Positions 16,848-25,830 of a DNA stretch of 35,832 bases are shown piece after piece. A program made the translations under genes and the position numbers. Under the pieces are notes generated by a model. It saw only the letters and a list, made by a program, of their open reading frames with translations, was not told where the DNA came from and made no database searches. The stretch's first letter is position 1. Each line of letters starts with the position of its first letter. This DNA is from Candidatus Dojkabacteria bacterium (GTDB lineage Bacteria; Patescibacteriota; Dojkabacteria; J137). The stretch is taken from contig JAUZRK010000026.1 of NCBI GenBank assembly GCA_030950485.1, positions 1 to 35,832 on the forward strand, in the 5' to 3' direction.

Positions 16848-17444
16848 ATGAAAAAATTTCAAAAGATAACACTTGCTTTATTAGTTGCAGTTTCGTCTTT
16901 TCTTACATTGGCAATTACGCCAGCAGCTTTTAATACAAATCAAGTAGAGGCTCAAAATTTATTATGTGATGTTTTCCCATTTATAGGAAGTATAGATTAT
17001 ACATCTTCACTTTGTGGAACTGGAAATATTGAAGGAGACGCCAGGTCTGCAGTTAGTACAGTAGAACAGCTTATTCAATTAGGTGTTTCTCTAGTATTTA
17101 TCGGTATTATTATTATAGCTGTAGGTACAATTATTAAAGCAGCAGTAGTATATATTAGAAGTGAGGGAAACGAAGGAAAAATTCAAGAATCTCAAAAAGC
17201 TATTAAATCAGTATTCATTGGTATTGGTGCTTTGATTATCGGTATTATAGGACTAGTTATTGTTCTTGCTATATTTAATGCAGGAGAAGCAGTAGGTGGT
17301 GGAGGAAGCGCTGGAGATGCAGTAGATATCTTACTAGGAAAAGCAGCCGGTGGAGGTGGAGGTGCTTGTTCAAATCCAGGTGTAGCTTGTGCAGGTGGTG
17401 GTACTATAGCAAACTGTTCAGCTGGAGGGCCTATTCTTACTTGA
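16848..17444 (+). CDS. VirB2/TrbC-like pilin with Gly-rich tail
   Basis: 198 residues from the ATG at 16848 (a GTG at 16836 would add four residues; the ATG gives a normal signal peptide start MKKFQK). The signal ends near VEAQ, followed by LLCDVFPF, two TM helices (about 83-105 and 118-145) around YIRSEGNEGKIQESQK, and a Gly-rich tail with three Cys (ACSNPGVAC). It is the closest relative of the preceding gene. It has its own -10 box and is followed by a strong terminator, so it may be made in larger amount, as expected for a major pilin. Confidence 0.72.
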   Translation: MKKFQKITLALLVAVSSFLTLAITPAAFNTNQVEAQNLLCDVFPFIGSIDYTSSLCGTGNIEGDARSAVSTVEQLIQLGVSLVFIGIIIIAVGTIIKAAVVYIRSEGNEGKIQESQKAIKSVFIGIGALIIGIIGLVIVLAIFNAGEAVGGGGSAGDAVDILLGKAAGGGGGACSNPGVACAGGGTIANCSAGGPILT

Positions 17445-17496
17445 AGAGGTGGATTCTGGGCACCATAATCTTTCTTCCTGAGTTAAATAAAATTAT

Positions 17497-17531
17497 AGAG
17501 AGGTATCAAATTTTGATACCTCTCTTTTTTA
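17497..17531 (+). terminator. Rho-independent terminator after the pilin group
   Basis: AGAGAGGTATCAAA (17497-17510) pairs with TTTGATACCTCTCT (17512-17525), a 14-bp palindromic arm, followed by TTTTTT. It ends or attenuates the pilin transcript. Confidence 0.9.
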
Positions 17532-17581
17532 TTGCTTTCATTTTTTACTTCTTGTAAGCTGATAGAAGTAAATAGAAAAAA

Positions 17582-18478
17582 TTGGGGAAGACTATTAAAC
17601 AAAAATTCTTAGTATTAAGCTTACTTCTAATAATTTCTTTAGGTGGATTAATAACCTCTAGTAGTAAAGTAGAGGCTCAATCTCAAGATTTTAATTTCTC
17701 AGGAAATAGTGCTACTAGCTATCAATGTTTTACTTTAGCTGGTGATAAGATACCTGATGGAGTTTCAAGCATGAAGTATAATGGCCAGTTTTTATGTAAA
17801 TGTTTAGCAGCAGGAATTTCCCCTGATGTCGCTGTAGTGACAGATTACAATGTAACTCCACTTGCAAATGGACGTTGTCCAGGAACTGCAAATCCTACTG
17901 ATATTAGCCCTGGACTATCTGGTAATTATGCTATTCAAGCAGTACTTAGGCCACCTAAACTACAACAAATAGAAATTTGGTTTGTAAGAATAGTTTATAT
18001 AATTTGGGGGGGAGTAGCAGCCCTTTCATTCTTCTTTTTAGTAATTCTAGGTTATCAATATATGCTTACTAGAGGAGATGTTACAAAGATTACTCAAATA
18101 AGACAAAGAATTATTTACTATATACTAGGAGTAGTATTGGTATTTTTAGCTGTACCTATTTTAACTACAATTTTTAGGCTATTTGGAATTAACCAACAAG
18201 TTTCTTGTTACAATGAGGTTAATATGCCAGGATTTCAATTCTTCTTCGCAAACTTATGTACAGATCCTAAGGGTATTTTGGCTAATAGTTGTGAATCATT
18301 AGGAAATAGCTTTAGCGAATCTTTAGAGCTTTTAGGAGTCCCATGTCAGACAAATGGAGAAAGTCTAAATTGTAATTCTCAAGTAAGAATTTTTGGAATA
18401 CCACTGAATATTCAATATGCGGTTACTTGTAGTGAGAATTTCTGGCAATTAGATTTCTTAACTAGGGGTGGGCCATAA
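17582..18478 (+). CDS. Cys-rich two-TM secreted/membrane protein, VirB2-like core
   Basis: 298 residues from a TTG start; the frame offers MGKTIKQKF, a normal signal sequence ending near VEAQ. An exposed domain with three Cys follows (about 35-120), then two TM helices (about 133-160 and 175-203) around LTRGDVTKITQIRQR, and an exposed C-terminal domain with about eight Cys (SCYNEV, LCTDPKG, NSCESL). Compared with the pilin-like genes it is larger and carries Cys domains on both sides. It may be a pilus-associated or VirB6-like membrane component. No ribosome binding site is visible. Confidence 0.68.
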   Translation: MGKTIKQKFLVLSLLLIISLGGLITSSSKVEAQSQDFNFSGNSATSYQCFTLAGDKIPDGVSSMKYNGQFLCKCLAAGISPDVAVVTDYNVTPLANGRCPGTANPTDISPGLSGNYAIQAVLRPPKLQQIEIWFVRIVYIIWGGVAALSFFFLVILGYQYMLTRGDVTKITQIRQRIIYYILGVVLVFLAVPILTTIFRLFGINQQVSCYNEVNMPGFQFFFANLCTDPKGILANSCESLGNSFSESLELLGVPCQTNGESLNCNSQVRIFGIPLNIQYAVTCSENFWQLDFLTRGGP

Positions 18479-18562
18479 ATTATAGGTTTATAAACTTAAT
18501 CATTATCTAATTGATATTTCCTTCAAACGCTTGTAGACTTTTAAAAGTAATAAATAGCATCT

Positions 18563-19993
18563 GTGATTTTTTCTTTTCCAAAACTTGAAATTATAAAAAA
18601 AGATAATTCTGTATTAAATATAGAAGGTTCAAATGATGTTAAATTAGATAAAGATCTAAAGATTGTTTTAAGGGAGTTTACTAATATCTTCGAATTTAGC
18701 CTACCAGAAAAAAATATAAACCATGTGTTTTGTATATTAGATATTCAGAAAGGTGATGATACTTATGTAATTTCTATTGAAAAGAATCGCGAAAAAGAAA
18801 TTATTGATTTTAGAATTAATGGTGAAAAGTTTGAAGATGATTTCTATCAGTGGCTTTCTGAAAGTTTAAAAATTAAATTTTCAAAAGATATTTGGCAAAA
18901 AAGATTTATCGATTCATCAAAGATAACTGATCTAAAAAAGAACTTAGAGGAAATTGAAGCTGAGGTTTTATCAAAAGATGTGAAAATAAATGAAGAGACT
19001 GAGGAGACTATAAAAAACAAGATATCAGCTTTAGAAAAAAATATAGATGATTATAAAAATACAAGAAAAAATAAAGATGAATTAGAGGTTAAAATAAGAA
19101 AGCAAAAGGATCTAAAAACAGAAATTAAAGATAAATTAAAAGACTCAGAAGGATACATTAATAGAATTCAAAAAGTTGAAAGCCAATTAGCGAAATTTAA
19201 TGGATTAGCTAATACGTCATCAGAAGAACTTGATAAAAGAGTTACTGCATTAAAAATAATGCGAATTCAAAGTATAATAGGCGTTTTAAAAAAATTAAAA
19301 TTAAATTCAGAATCTATAGTAGACCAAGATAAGTACCACGATAAGAAAAATCGGACTAATTCATTTTTATATGCACTAAGTTCAATTTTCTATTTAATAG
19401 GAACGATATTATTTTATCTGCAGTCTGGAGATCTAAGAGTAATAATTATTGGATTAATTGGGTTTTTAATAATTCTATTTTTACTGATTATTTTAAAAGT
19501 AAGTTTAGCTACTAATAAGACTAGAAACTTTAGAGTAGATCCTACAGATCTAGACTCTAGCTATAATAGTTTCACCACTCATTTTGATCCTAATGAAGAC
19601 GCGTTATTAGTCAATTCATCTTGGGTAAAAGCCTTACGATCAGAATCTTTTAGGCTAAATGAAATGTTAAAAAGAAACCTTGGAGGTAAAGATTATAATG
19701 AGGTGCAACTAGAGCTTGGTAATATAGAAAAAAGTATAGATGAAATTAAAAATGAGATAGATGAACTAGAAAAAAACAGAATTACATCTGAGGAATATTT
19801 AAAGAAAAGGAGAGAATTAGATGTATTATCTTTAAAATTAAAAGATTTTAAGAAGAATCTTAAAACTAGTAGCTCCGAGAATTCATTCAGTCATATACCT
19901 ATTATTTTATACTCTTATACTAAAGAGAACCTCGGTAATAACTCATTATTAGAAAATTTGGAGAAAGACTTTCAGATAATCAAAATGGTGTAA
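18563..19993 (+). CDS. Coiled-coil protein with central TM hairpin, YhaN-like without P-loop
   Basis: 476 residues from a GTG start. A globular N-terminus (1-130) is followed by a coiled coil (about 135-220), two adjacent TM segments (about 265-312), a second coiled coil (about 360-440) and a short C-terminus with PIILYSYTKEN. This is the order of YhaN-type SMC-like ATPases, which have a membrane hairpin in the coiled coil. However, there is no Walker A, and the C-terminal segment where PVILDDPF would stand has no acidic pair. If related, it is a non-ATPase derivative with a structural role at the membrane. It lies 8 bases before the SpoIID/LytB gene. Confidence 0.6.
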   Translation: MIFSFPKLEIIKKDNSVLNIEGSNDVKLDKDLKIVLREFTNIFEFSLPEKNINHVFCILDIQKGDDTYVISIEKNREKEIIDFRINGEKFEDDFYQWLSESLKIKFSKDIWQKRFIDSSKITDLKKNLEEIEAEVLSKDVKINEETEETIKNKISALEKNIDDYKNTRKNKDELEVKIRKQKDLKTEIKDKLKDSEGYINRIQKVESQLAKFNGLANTSSEELDKRVTALKIMRIQSIIGVLKKLKLNSESIVDQDKYHDKKNRTNSFLYALSSIFYLIGTILFYLQSGDLRVIIIGLIGFLIILFLLIILKVSLATNKTRNFRVDPTDLDSSYNSFTTHFDPNEDALLVNSSWVKALRSESFRLNEMLKRNLGGKDYNEVQLELGNIEKSIDEIKNEIDELEKNRITSEEYLKKRRELDVLSLKLKDFKKNLKTSSSENSFSHIPIILYSYTKENLGNNSLLENLEKDFQIIKMV

Positions 19994-20001
19994 AATAACT
20001 T

Positions 20002-21774
20002 ATGACAAAATCAACAAAGTTTATAACAATTTTATTAGTTGCGATTTTGCTTTCATTCAATTTAGTAAGTGTTTTCGCTAGAGGATCAGACGATATAGGC
20101 TTAGAGATTGACGAGAAAAGAGAAGAGCTTGAAAAAACTAATGAAGAAATTAAAAGATTAAAGGAAGAAATTGAAAATAATGAAATCTTAGTTTCAGAAG
20201 CAGCTACTGGACTACCTAAATTAGAAGCAGAGATAAATAAAATTAATTCTGAGATTGCTTTAAATGATGCAACTCTTAAACAACTAGAACAAGAGTTAGA
20301 GCTAAAGAAATTACAAAAATCAGATAAAGAAGAAAGGCAAGAGAAATCTCTTAACTATACATATAAAAATTGGAGGTTAAATCGAAATGCGGTTAGTGTT
20401 TTAACTGGGGACTCATATGAAGATTTTAAATATGATCAATATGCTTCAATAACATTAGGAGTAAGTAAGGATGATTTACTTGAATTATCCTCTGAAATTA
20501 GAGCTCTAAATCTAGAAACAAATCAATATGAAGAACTAATAGCAGGTCTAAGTAATCAAAATAATGACTTACAATCAAAGAAAAGATCTATCGAAAATGA
20601 AATTGCTTATTATAGCGGTTTGATAAATCAAAACTTAGCTGCGTCAAATAACCTGCTTAATTTACAAGATAGTTTACAAGAAGAAATCTTAAGTCTGCTT
20701 GCTGAACAAAGAGATGCCGCTGCTAGAGAGGCTGAACTATTAAAAAATACTCAAAATCAAGCTCCAAAAATTCCGCCAAGAGCAGATGGAGAAAATAATA
20801 TTAGCGTTGATCCGGTAGCTGGTACCTTTTATTTCTCTGGAATAGGTAGAGATACTTACCAAGGTCATGGAGTTGGAATGTCGCAATGGGGAGCTTATGG
20901 GGCTGGAAATGCAGGAATGAATTATGAACAAATCCTTAGATTTTATTATATAGGAATAGATTTTGGTGTAAGAGGAGGTTCAGTAAACGTAACAGATTTA
21001 GGATTAAATCTAGACATAGAAGAATATGTATCTCATTTAGGAGAAGTGCCAACTAAAGCTTGTGGTAACGCAGAACAGGCAAAGAAATCTCCGAATAAGT
21101 ATGTTGTTGATGACCCAGGTAATATGTGGGACTGTTGGCCAGAAGAGACAATTAAGGCCCAAATTATTGCTGCTAGAACATATGCTCTTTACCATGGTTC
21201 TGTATTCTCAGATGCTAGGAGCCAAGTTTATAATCCAAGCTTTGATGCTAGATGGGCAGCTAAAGAGACAGAAGGGATTGTTATAACTTATGGAGGCGAA
21301 TTAATTGAAGCACTTTACTCTGCAGATAACAGCCAGGGAAACGGAACTGCGAATAACGAAACTATTTTCCAATCAATTACTGGTGATGGTACTATTAAAC
21401 CATATTTAAGAGCAGTAAATGATACTTCTTTTGCTGCAACAACACAGTGGACTAATTGGAATTATTCAACTTTTCACTATAATTACGATCTTATAACTGA
21501 GATGTTAGAATATAGTACAACTGAAGCTAGTGGATATTCACCTTATGAAAGAGACTATATTCGAAGCATTCTAAATGGTGCAAGTCAAATAAGTTCAATT
21601 GAATTTGAAAGAGATCCTTCAAATAGAGCAGTAAGAGTATGGTTTATTGGTATAAATGGCAATAGAGTTTCTTTAGGAGGATGGTGGTTTAAGAATCTTT
21701 GGAACAATTGGGCATATAATATTGGAACTTATGATTATATATACAGTACAACATTTTATATAAATTATAATTAG
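20002..21774 (+). CDS. Secreted coiled-coil SpoIID/LytB-domain protein
   Basis: 590 residues: signal peptide (1-27, ending SVFA), a long coiled coil (about 30-245, Glu/Lys/Leu-rich), a linker, then a SpoIID/LytB domain. The segment GHGVGMSQWGAYG (about 288) comes first and is followed by LGLNLDIEEYVSHLGEVP and AQIIAARTYALYHG with SADNSQGNGT later. SpoIID enzymes are lytic transglycosylases that cut peptidoglycan stripped of stem peptides. A coiled coil plus cell-wall hydrolase would suit making room for an appendage through the wall. Whether the catalytic Glu (GEVP) acts here is not tested. Confidence 0.85.
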   Translation: MTKSTKFITILLVAILLSFNLVSVFARGSDDIGLEIDEKREELEKTNEEIKRLKEEIENNEILVSEAATGLPKLEAEINKINSEIALNDATLKQLEQELELKKLQKSDKEERQEKSLNYTYKNWRLNRNAVSVLTGDSYEDFKYDQYASITLGVSKDDLLELSSEIRALNLETNQYEELIAGLSNQNNDLQSKKRSIENEIAYYSGLINQNLAASNNLLNLQDSLQEEILSLLAEQRDAAAREAELLKNTQNQAPKIPPRADGENNISVDPVAGTFYFSGIGRDTYQGHGVGMSQWGAYGAGNAGMNYEQILRFYYIGIDFGVRGGSVNVTDLGLNLDIEEYVSHLGEVPTKACGNAEQAKKSPNKYVVDDPGNMWDCWPEETIKAQIIAARTYALYHGSVFSDARSQVYNPSFDARWAAKETEGIVITYGGELIEALYSADNSQGNGTANNETIFQSITGDGTIKPYLRAVNDTSFAATTQWTNWNYSTFHYNYDLITEMLEYSTTEASGYSPYERDYIRSILNGASQISSIEFERDPSNRAVRVWFIGINGNRVSLGGWWFKNLWNNWAYNIGTYDYIYSTTFYINYN

Positions 21775-21778
21775 AGAA

Positions 21779-22579
21779 TTGGCAGATACACCATATTCAA
21801 ATAACAACAATAGTAATGCTAACCCAAATAACCCGTATATGTTAGTTCCGAACCCTAACTACGTTGGTAATCCAACTACGAATCCTACTCCTAGACCTCC
21901 AGCACCGAATATTAATAATAATATGACCTATGCAACGAATGCTGCTGCTAGAGCTCATCTTACAAGGAGGCAGATAGAATTAATGAAACTTAAAGAAATA
22001 GATGAGATGATACCTAAAAGAAGAGGAAATTCATGGAGCGGGCTACTTTTTAGACCAAAAAGTATTAGATTTGAAAATCAAAATGATTATGAATATGTAT
22101 TTGTAGTTGTTAGAAGCCATTGGTCTTCTAATATTGCTTGGATCGTAAGAAATGTCTTATATAGTTTTATTCCAATATTGCTTTTGGTTCTATACTCGTA
22201 TTTTAATATTTCATTAAGTTTTGTAAGCGCTATAAATGTAAGTATTTTCTTTTTGGCATTTTATTCAGTTATTATGACAAATGTTATAAGAGATTTCTTT
22301 GATTGGTACTTTGATCCTTATATTGTTACAAATCAAAGAATTGTTCACTATGAATTTAAGCCATTTTCAAGTTATACAATTAAAGAAACAAATCTAGAAA
22401 ATATTGAATTCGTAAGAGAAAAATCTGCAGGAGTTTTAGCTGGTATATTTGATTATGGAACAATAATTGTAGCAACCGCATCCGAGCAATCATTATTTGA
22501 ATTTAAAAAAATTCCAGAAGCTACACTGGTAAGAGATATTATTACTGATTTAAGAACAATACATGCAAAGTATAATTGA
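21779..22579 (+). CDS. Membrane protein with bacterial PH domain (bPH2/DUF304-like)
   Basis: 266 residues from a TTG start, 4 bases after the previous stop. The first 70 residues are Asn/Pro-rich and disordered. Two TM segments (about 119-140 and 146-168) follow, then WYFDPYIVTNQRIVHYEF, and a beta-rich C-terminus ending with a helix. The Y-x-VTNQRI motif and the following strands are typical of bPH2 (DUF304) domains. Such proteins are membrane-bound and of poorly known function. Here it sits in the appendage operon, with the next small gene overlapping its 3' end by 17 bases, which suggests translational coupling. Confidence 0.8.
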   Translation: MADTPYSNNNNSNANPNNPYMLVPNPNYVGNPTTNPTPRPPAPNINNNMTYATNAAARAHLTRRQIELMKLKEIDEMIPKRRGNSWSGLLFRPKSIRFENQNDYEYVFVVVRSHWSSNIAWIVRNVLYSFIPILLLVLYSYFNISLSFVSAINVSIFFLAFYSVIMTNVIRDFFDWYFDPYIVTNQRIVHYEFKPFSSYTIKETNLENIEFVREKSAGVLAGIFDYGTIIVATASEQSLFEFKKIPEATLVRDIITDLRTIHAKYN

Positions 22580-22787
22580 CAGTTTTTCATTAGATCTAGA
22601 CTATATTATAAAAGTCTCAAGTATAATCTTTGGATTGGTACATTTTTTGTTGGGTTTAGTAATCTATAGAGAAATAACTAGAATTAATAGAGTATATAAA
22701 AGCGGGAACGCTGGGTTTTTCAATATAGTTATGCTGTTTTACGTAATAATACTTTTCTTTTCTTTCATTATTTTCGCAGTAATATAG
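22563..22787 (+). CDS. Small two-TM membrane protein
   Basis: 74 residues, starting at an ATG inside the last codons of the PH-domain gene. Two hydrophobic helices (about 14-36 and 48-74) are separated by a basic loop (YREITRINRVYKSG). Small membrane proteins of this size occur in similar CPR loci, but I cannot name the family with confidence. The overlap suggests it is coupled to the preceding gene. No catalytic motif. Confidence 0.65.
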   Translation: MQSIIDSFSLDLDYIIKVSSIIFGLVHFLLGLVIYREITRINRVYKSGNAGFFNIVMLFYVIILFFSFIIFAVI

Positions 22788-22855
22788 CTAAATTAGTTAT
22801 ATCTACTATGAATACATTTTTTGATTATACAAAATTCAATATTTAGATTCATTTC

Positions 22856-22864
22856 TGATATACT
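22856..22864 (+). promoter_or_regulatory. Extended -10 promoter (TGATATACT)
   Basis: TGATATACT lies 23 bases before the ATG at 22888, in the 100-base gap that starts the last part of the locus. No -35 box at a useful distance. Confidence 0.55.
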
Positions 22865-22887
22865 TTTTATACAGGTTAATTAACGAT

Positions 22888-25365
22888 ATGAATTTTAAAA
22901 CTGATTTTATTGCAAGTAGTCCCTCTAATAACGAATGGTCTGGAGTTTACGGCTATAGGCCAGACACTCATAAAGAACTTTTTCAATTTGGTGAATTATT
23001 TGCAGTTATGCGTTTAAAAACTGAAGTAGACGGTTTTAATTTAGAAAGAATGGCAAAAGTTCTAATGTTAGAAATACATGAGAACTACTTTAATAATGAT
23101 CTATTAGAAGAGAAAGGATCTCATTTAGAGATTTTAGAAGCTGCTTTATGGAAAATGAAATCAAAAATGGAAGTAGTTTTGGCAAAAGAGGATGCAATTT
23201 TAGAAAAAGGCATAGATCTTGAATTAGCTGTTGTAACGGTTATTAATAATATTCTATACGCTGTAGTAGTAGGAGAAAGTAAAGTATATATAGCAAGAGA
23301 TGGTAACTTTGTAGATGTGTCTGAAGCTTTAATAGATACTAAGAAAGGTGAATTTATAAGATCAGGAAGTTTAGAAGTTAAAGATAAAGATAAATTTCTA
23401 ATTTCAACTTTCAATGTTGTAGAAAAAGCAGGAGCTACGATAGAGGAGATGGTAGATAAGTTAGATGTTACATTATTAGAAGAACAGCTAGAAAGTGATC
23501 CTGGGTCTAGTTTATTGCTGTTCGCTGATGAATTATTGGATTGGCCAAAGGAGGAAGAAGAAAAAGAAGAGATTTTAGAAACTGAGGACAATAGTGAATT
23601 AGATGAAGAAATTTCAGAAGAAGATGATTCTGAGGAGAAAACTGTAAAGACTATTAAATCAAATGATAAATTTGAGAAGGAATCTGATGATAAAGGAGAT
23701 ATCGAAAATTCTTCAATCAATAGTCTTGATGATCAATCTCAATCTAAAGGAAAAAATATAGCAAATCAGATAAAAGGACATGCAAAGAATGTACAATCAG
23801 TCTTGTCTACAAGAATAGATAAATTTAGAAATAAGGGTAGCGAATCGGAGGAAGATTTTGATGAAAATGAAGAGATAATTGAGAAAAATGATAGAGCAGA
23901 GAATAGGTACTCTAAATTAGAGAAAGATAAATCTCCAGTTGAAAGTGCTTTGTCAGTTATTTCACCTATTACAAATTTTATTAAATCCATAGTAAGTAAG
24001 GTAAGAAAACATTTTGAAGAGAATCAGACTACATATGTTAAGGTTCTTAAAGATGCTTTTGGTAAAATCAAATCTCTCTTAGCTAAAGCAAAAGAACTTT
24101 TTGATAAAGAAATAGTTGGAGATCCACGAGCTAGACGATTAGCTTATCAAAAGAAAAAATTAAGAAGAAATAGAATAATATTTGCAGTTGTGACACTATT
24201 ACTTGTGTATTTTATATATTCAAATGTAACTACTACATTGAATAACAATACAGAACAGGAGGTAAGAGATGAAAAACTACAAGTTTATAATGGCTTTAAA
24301 GCAGACTTAGAACAAATAAAGACTGATTCGCTAATTACAACTAATGCAAACTCAATAATAACAAGATTGTCAACATTGGAGAAAAGTATACAATTCGAAT
24401 CTACTGATGATGTACTAACACAAGACGAGGTAACAAGACTTAATAACTTATTGATAGAAATTCAAAATACTGAAGATGATATTTTAAATATAGATTCTTT
24501 CTCACAACCTTCAATAGTTGCAGATATTGGATCATTATTCCCTGACGCAAGTCTTTATGACATTGAATATGCAAATAATAATCTATTTATTACTGACAAT
24601 GCTAGAAGTGTTATCTATAAAACTGGTATCGAGCTGCAAAGTGATGTTGATGTTTTTACTTCTGAAGTAAATGAACCTACAAACCTTGTTAGAAATGTGG
24701 CTGGAGATATCATTTTCTTTGATTCTCAAAGTAATGACAGTGGAATTGGTAAATTTAGTCCTTCAACACCAGGAACATTAACAAGATTCACAGGATTATC
24801 TTTAAGTAATACTGGATTTATAAATGAGGTAGCGATATTTGAGGGTAATGATGCATTATATGAGATCCATAATACTAACAATCAAATATTTAAAAGAGAC
24901 AAAGATGGTAGTTCATATTTTGGAGGTGGAGCAACTTATGTTGCTGATAATCCACCAAATTGGAAGACATCTAGAGAAATTGGCTCTGCAATTGATATAG
25001 ATGCACCGTTTGAAATTTATGTTTTATCAAAGGGACAAGGTTTATTCAGATATTTAGGTGGAGGAGAAAATACATTAACTTTTAATTCTTTTAGTGGACT
25101 ATCTCAAGCAGAATTTGCAAAATTTACTACAGCTAGTTCAATAGATGCAACAGCAGGATATTTAGCTGTAGGAATTCCAAACGAAAGAAAAATAATGCTT
25201 TTCTCAATTGCAGACACGCCTGATAAGCCACTGACACTTATAAAACAGTACGTATATAGAGGAGAGGGCAATATTCTAACCGATATAAATGAAATAATAA
25301 TAAATGAAGACTTAGGTCGGATTTTTGTACTAGACAATGATAAAGTGTTAAGATTGGACATTTAA
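22888..25365 (+). CDS. Membrane protein with PP2C-like N-terminus and beta-propeller-like C-terminus
   Basis: 825 residues. The N-terminal 220 residues resemble a PPM/PP2C phosphatase core (VVTVINNILYAVVVGESKV, then ISTFNVVE), but I do not see the Asp metal ligands, so it may be inactive. An acidic disordered stretch (about 225-350) and a basic helical part follow, then a single TM (about 430-448). The extracellular part has a helical region (about 455-545) and a repetitive beta-rich domain to the end (DIGSLFPDASLYDIEYANN and similar), consistent with an NHL-like propeller. It looks like a signalling or scaffold protein linking the cytoplasm and the surface. Ten bases separate it from smpB. 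Confidence 0.7.
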   Translation: MNFKTDFIASSPSNNEWSGVYGYRPDTHKELFQFGELFAVMRLKTEVDGFNLERMAKVLMLEIHENYFNNDLLEEKGSHLEILEAALWKMKSKMEVVLAKEDAILEKGIDLELAVVTVINNILYAVVVGESKVYIARDGNFVDVSEALIDTKKGEFIRSGSLEVKDKDKFLISTFNVVEKAGATIEEMVDKLDVTLLEEQLESDPGSSLLLFADELLDWPKEEEEKEEILETEDNSELDEEISEEDDSEEKTVKTIKSNDKFEKESDDKGDIENSSINSLDDQSQSKGKNIANQIKGHAKNVQSVLSTRIDKFRNKGSESEEDFDENEEIIEKNDRAENRYSKLEKDKSPVESALSVISPITNFIKSIVSKVRKHFEENQTTYVKVLKDAFGKIKSLLAKAKELFDKEIVGDPRARRLAYQKKKLRRNRIIFAVVTLLLVYFIYSNVTTTLNNNTEQEVRDEKLQVYNGFKADLEQIKTDSLITTNANSIITRLSTLEKSIQFESTDDVLTQDEVTRLNNLLIEIQNTEDDILNIDSFSQPSIVADIGSLFPDASLYDIEYANNNLFITDNARSVIYKTGIELQSDVDVFTSEVNEPTNLVRNVAGDIIFFDSQSNDSGIGKFSPSTPGTLTRFTGLSLSNTGFINEVAIFEGNDALYEIHNTNNQIFKRDKDGSSYFGGGATYVADNPPNWKTSREIGSAIDIDAPFEIYVLSKGQGLFRYLGGGENTLTFNSFSGLSQAEFAKFTTASSIDATAGYLAVGIPNERKIMLFSIADTPDKPLTLIKQYVYRGEGNILTDINEIIINEDLGRIFVLDNDKVLRLDI

Positions 25366-25374
25366 AATTCTGGG

Positions 25375-25830
25375 ATGAAAGTTTTGTATTTAAACAAAGA
25401 AGCAAAAAGAGATTACGAAATAATTGAAAAAGTTGAGGCAGGTATAGTACTTAAAGGGTGGGAAGTTAAATCTATTAAGTTACAAAATGTTTCATTAAAA
25501 GGATCTTTTATAAAGATTGAAGAAGAGCAGGCGTATTTACTAAATTCAACAATAGGAGCATATAAGTTTGCCAGTGATATTAGTAAGGATGATTTAACAA
25601 GAAAAAGAAAGCTTTTACTGAAAAAGAGACAGATTACTAATCTGCATTCCAAAGTAAAAGAAAAAGGATATACATTATTTCCACTAGATATATATGTTTC
25701 AGAAAGTAACTTAATTAAATTAACTATCGCTCTAGGTAAAGGACGGAAAAAGTTTGATAAGAGGCAAAAGCTTAAAGAAAGAGATATGAAACGGCAGCTA
25801 GATAGAGATAGAAAATCATACAGTTTTTAA
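25375..25830 (+). CDS. smpB: tmRNA-binding protein SmpB
   Basis: 151 residues, the normal length. The conserved N-terminus (YLNKEAKRDYEIIEKVEAGI), LKGWEVKSIK, the KRKLLLKKRQI region, LFPLDIY and the basic C-terminal tail (KKFDKRQKLKERDMKRQLDRDR) are clear. SmpB delivers tmRNA to stalled ribosomes for trans-translation. It lies in the middle of the secretion locus and is translated from the same message, with the next ATG directly after its stop. The tmRNA gene (ssrA) was not found in this window. Confidence 0.96.
   Translation: MKVLYLNKEAKRDYEIIEKVEAGIVLKGWEVKSIKLQNVSLKGSFIKIEEEQAYLLNSTIGAYKFASDISKDDLTRKRKLLLKKRQITNLHSKVKEKGYTLFPLDIYVSESNLIKLTIALGKGRKKFDKRQKLKERDMKRQLDRDRKSYSF

Noticed and set aside
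17366-17557. 63-codon hydrophobic frame on the plus strand
   Set aside because: It overlaps the end of the Gly-rich pilin out of frame and runs through the terminator.
23121-23720. 199-codon Ser-rich minus-strand frame
   Set aside because: Shadow of the acidic Glu/Asp region of the PP2C-like gene, whose frame is clearly coding.
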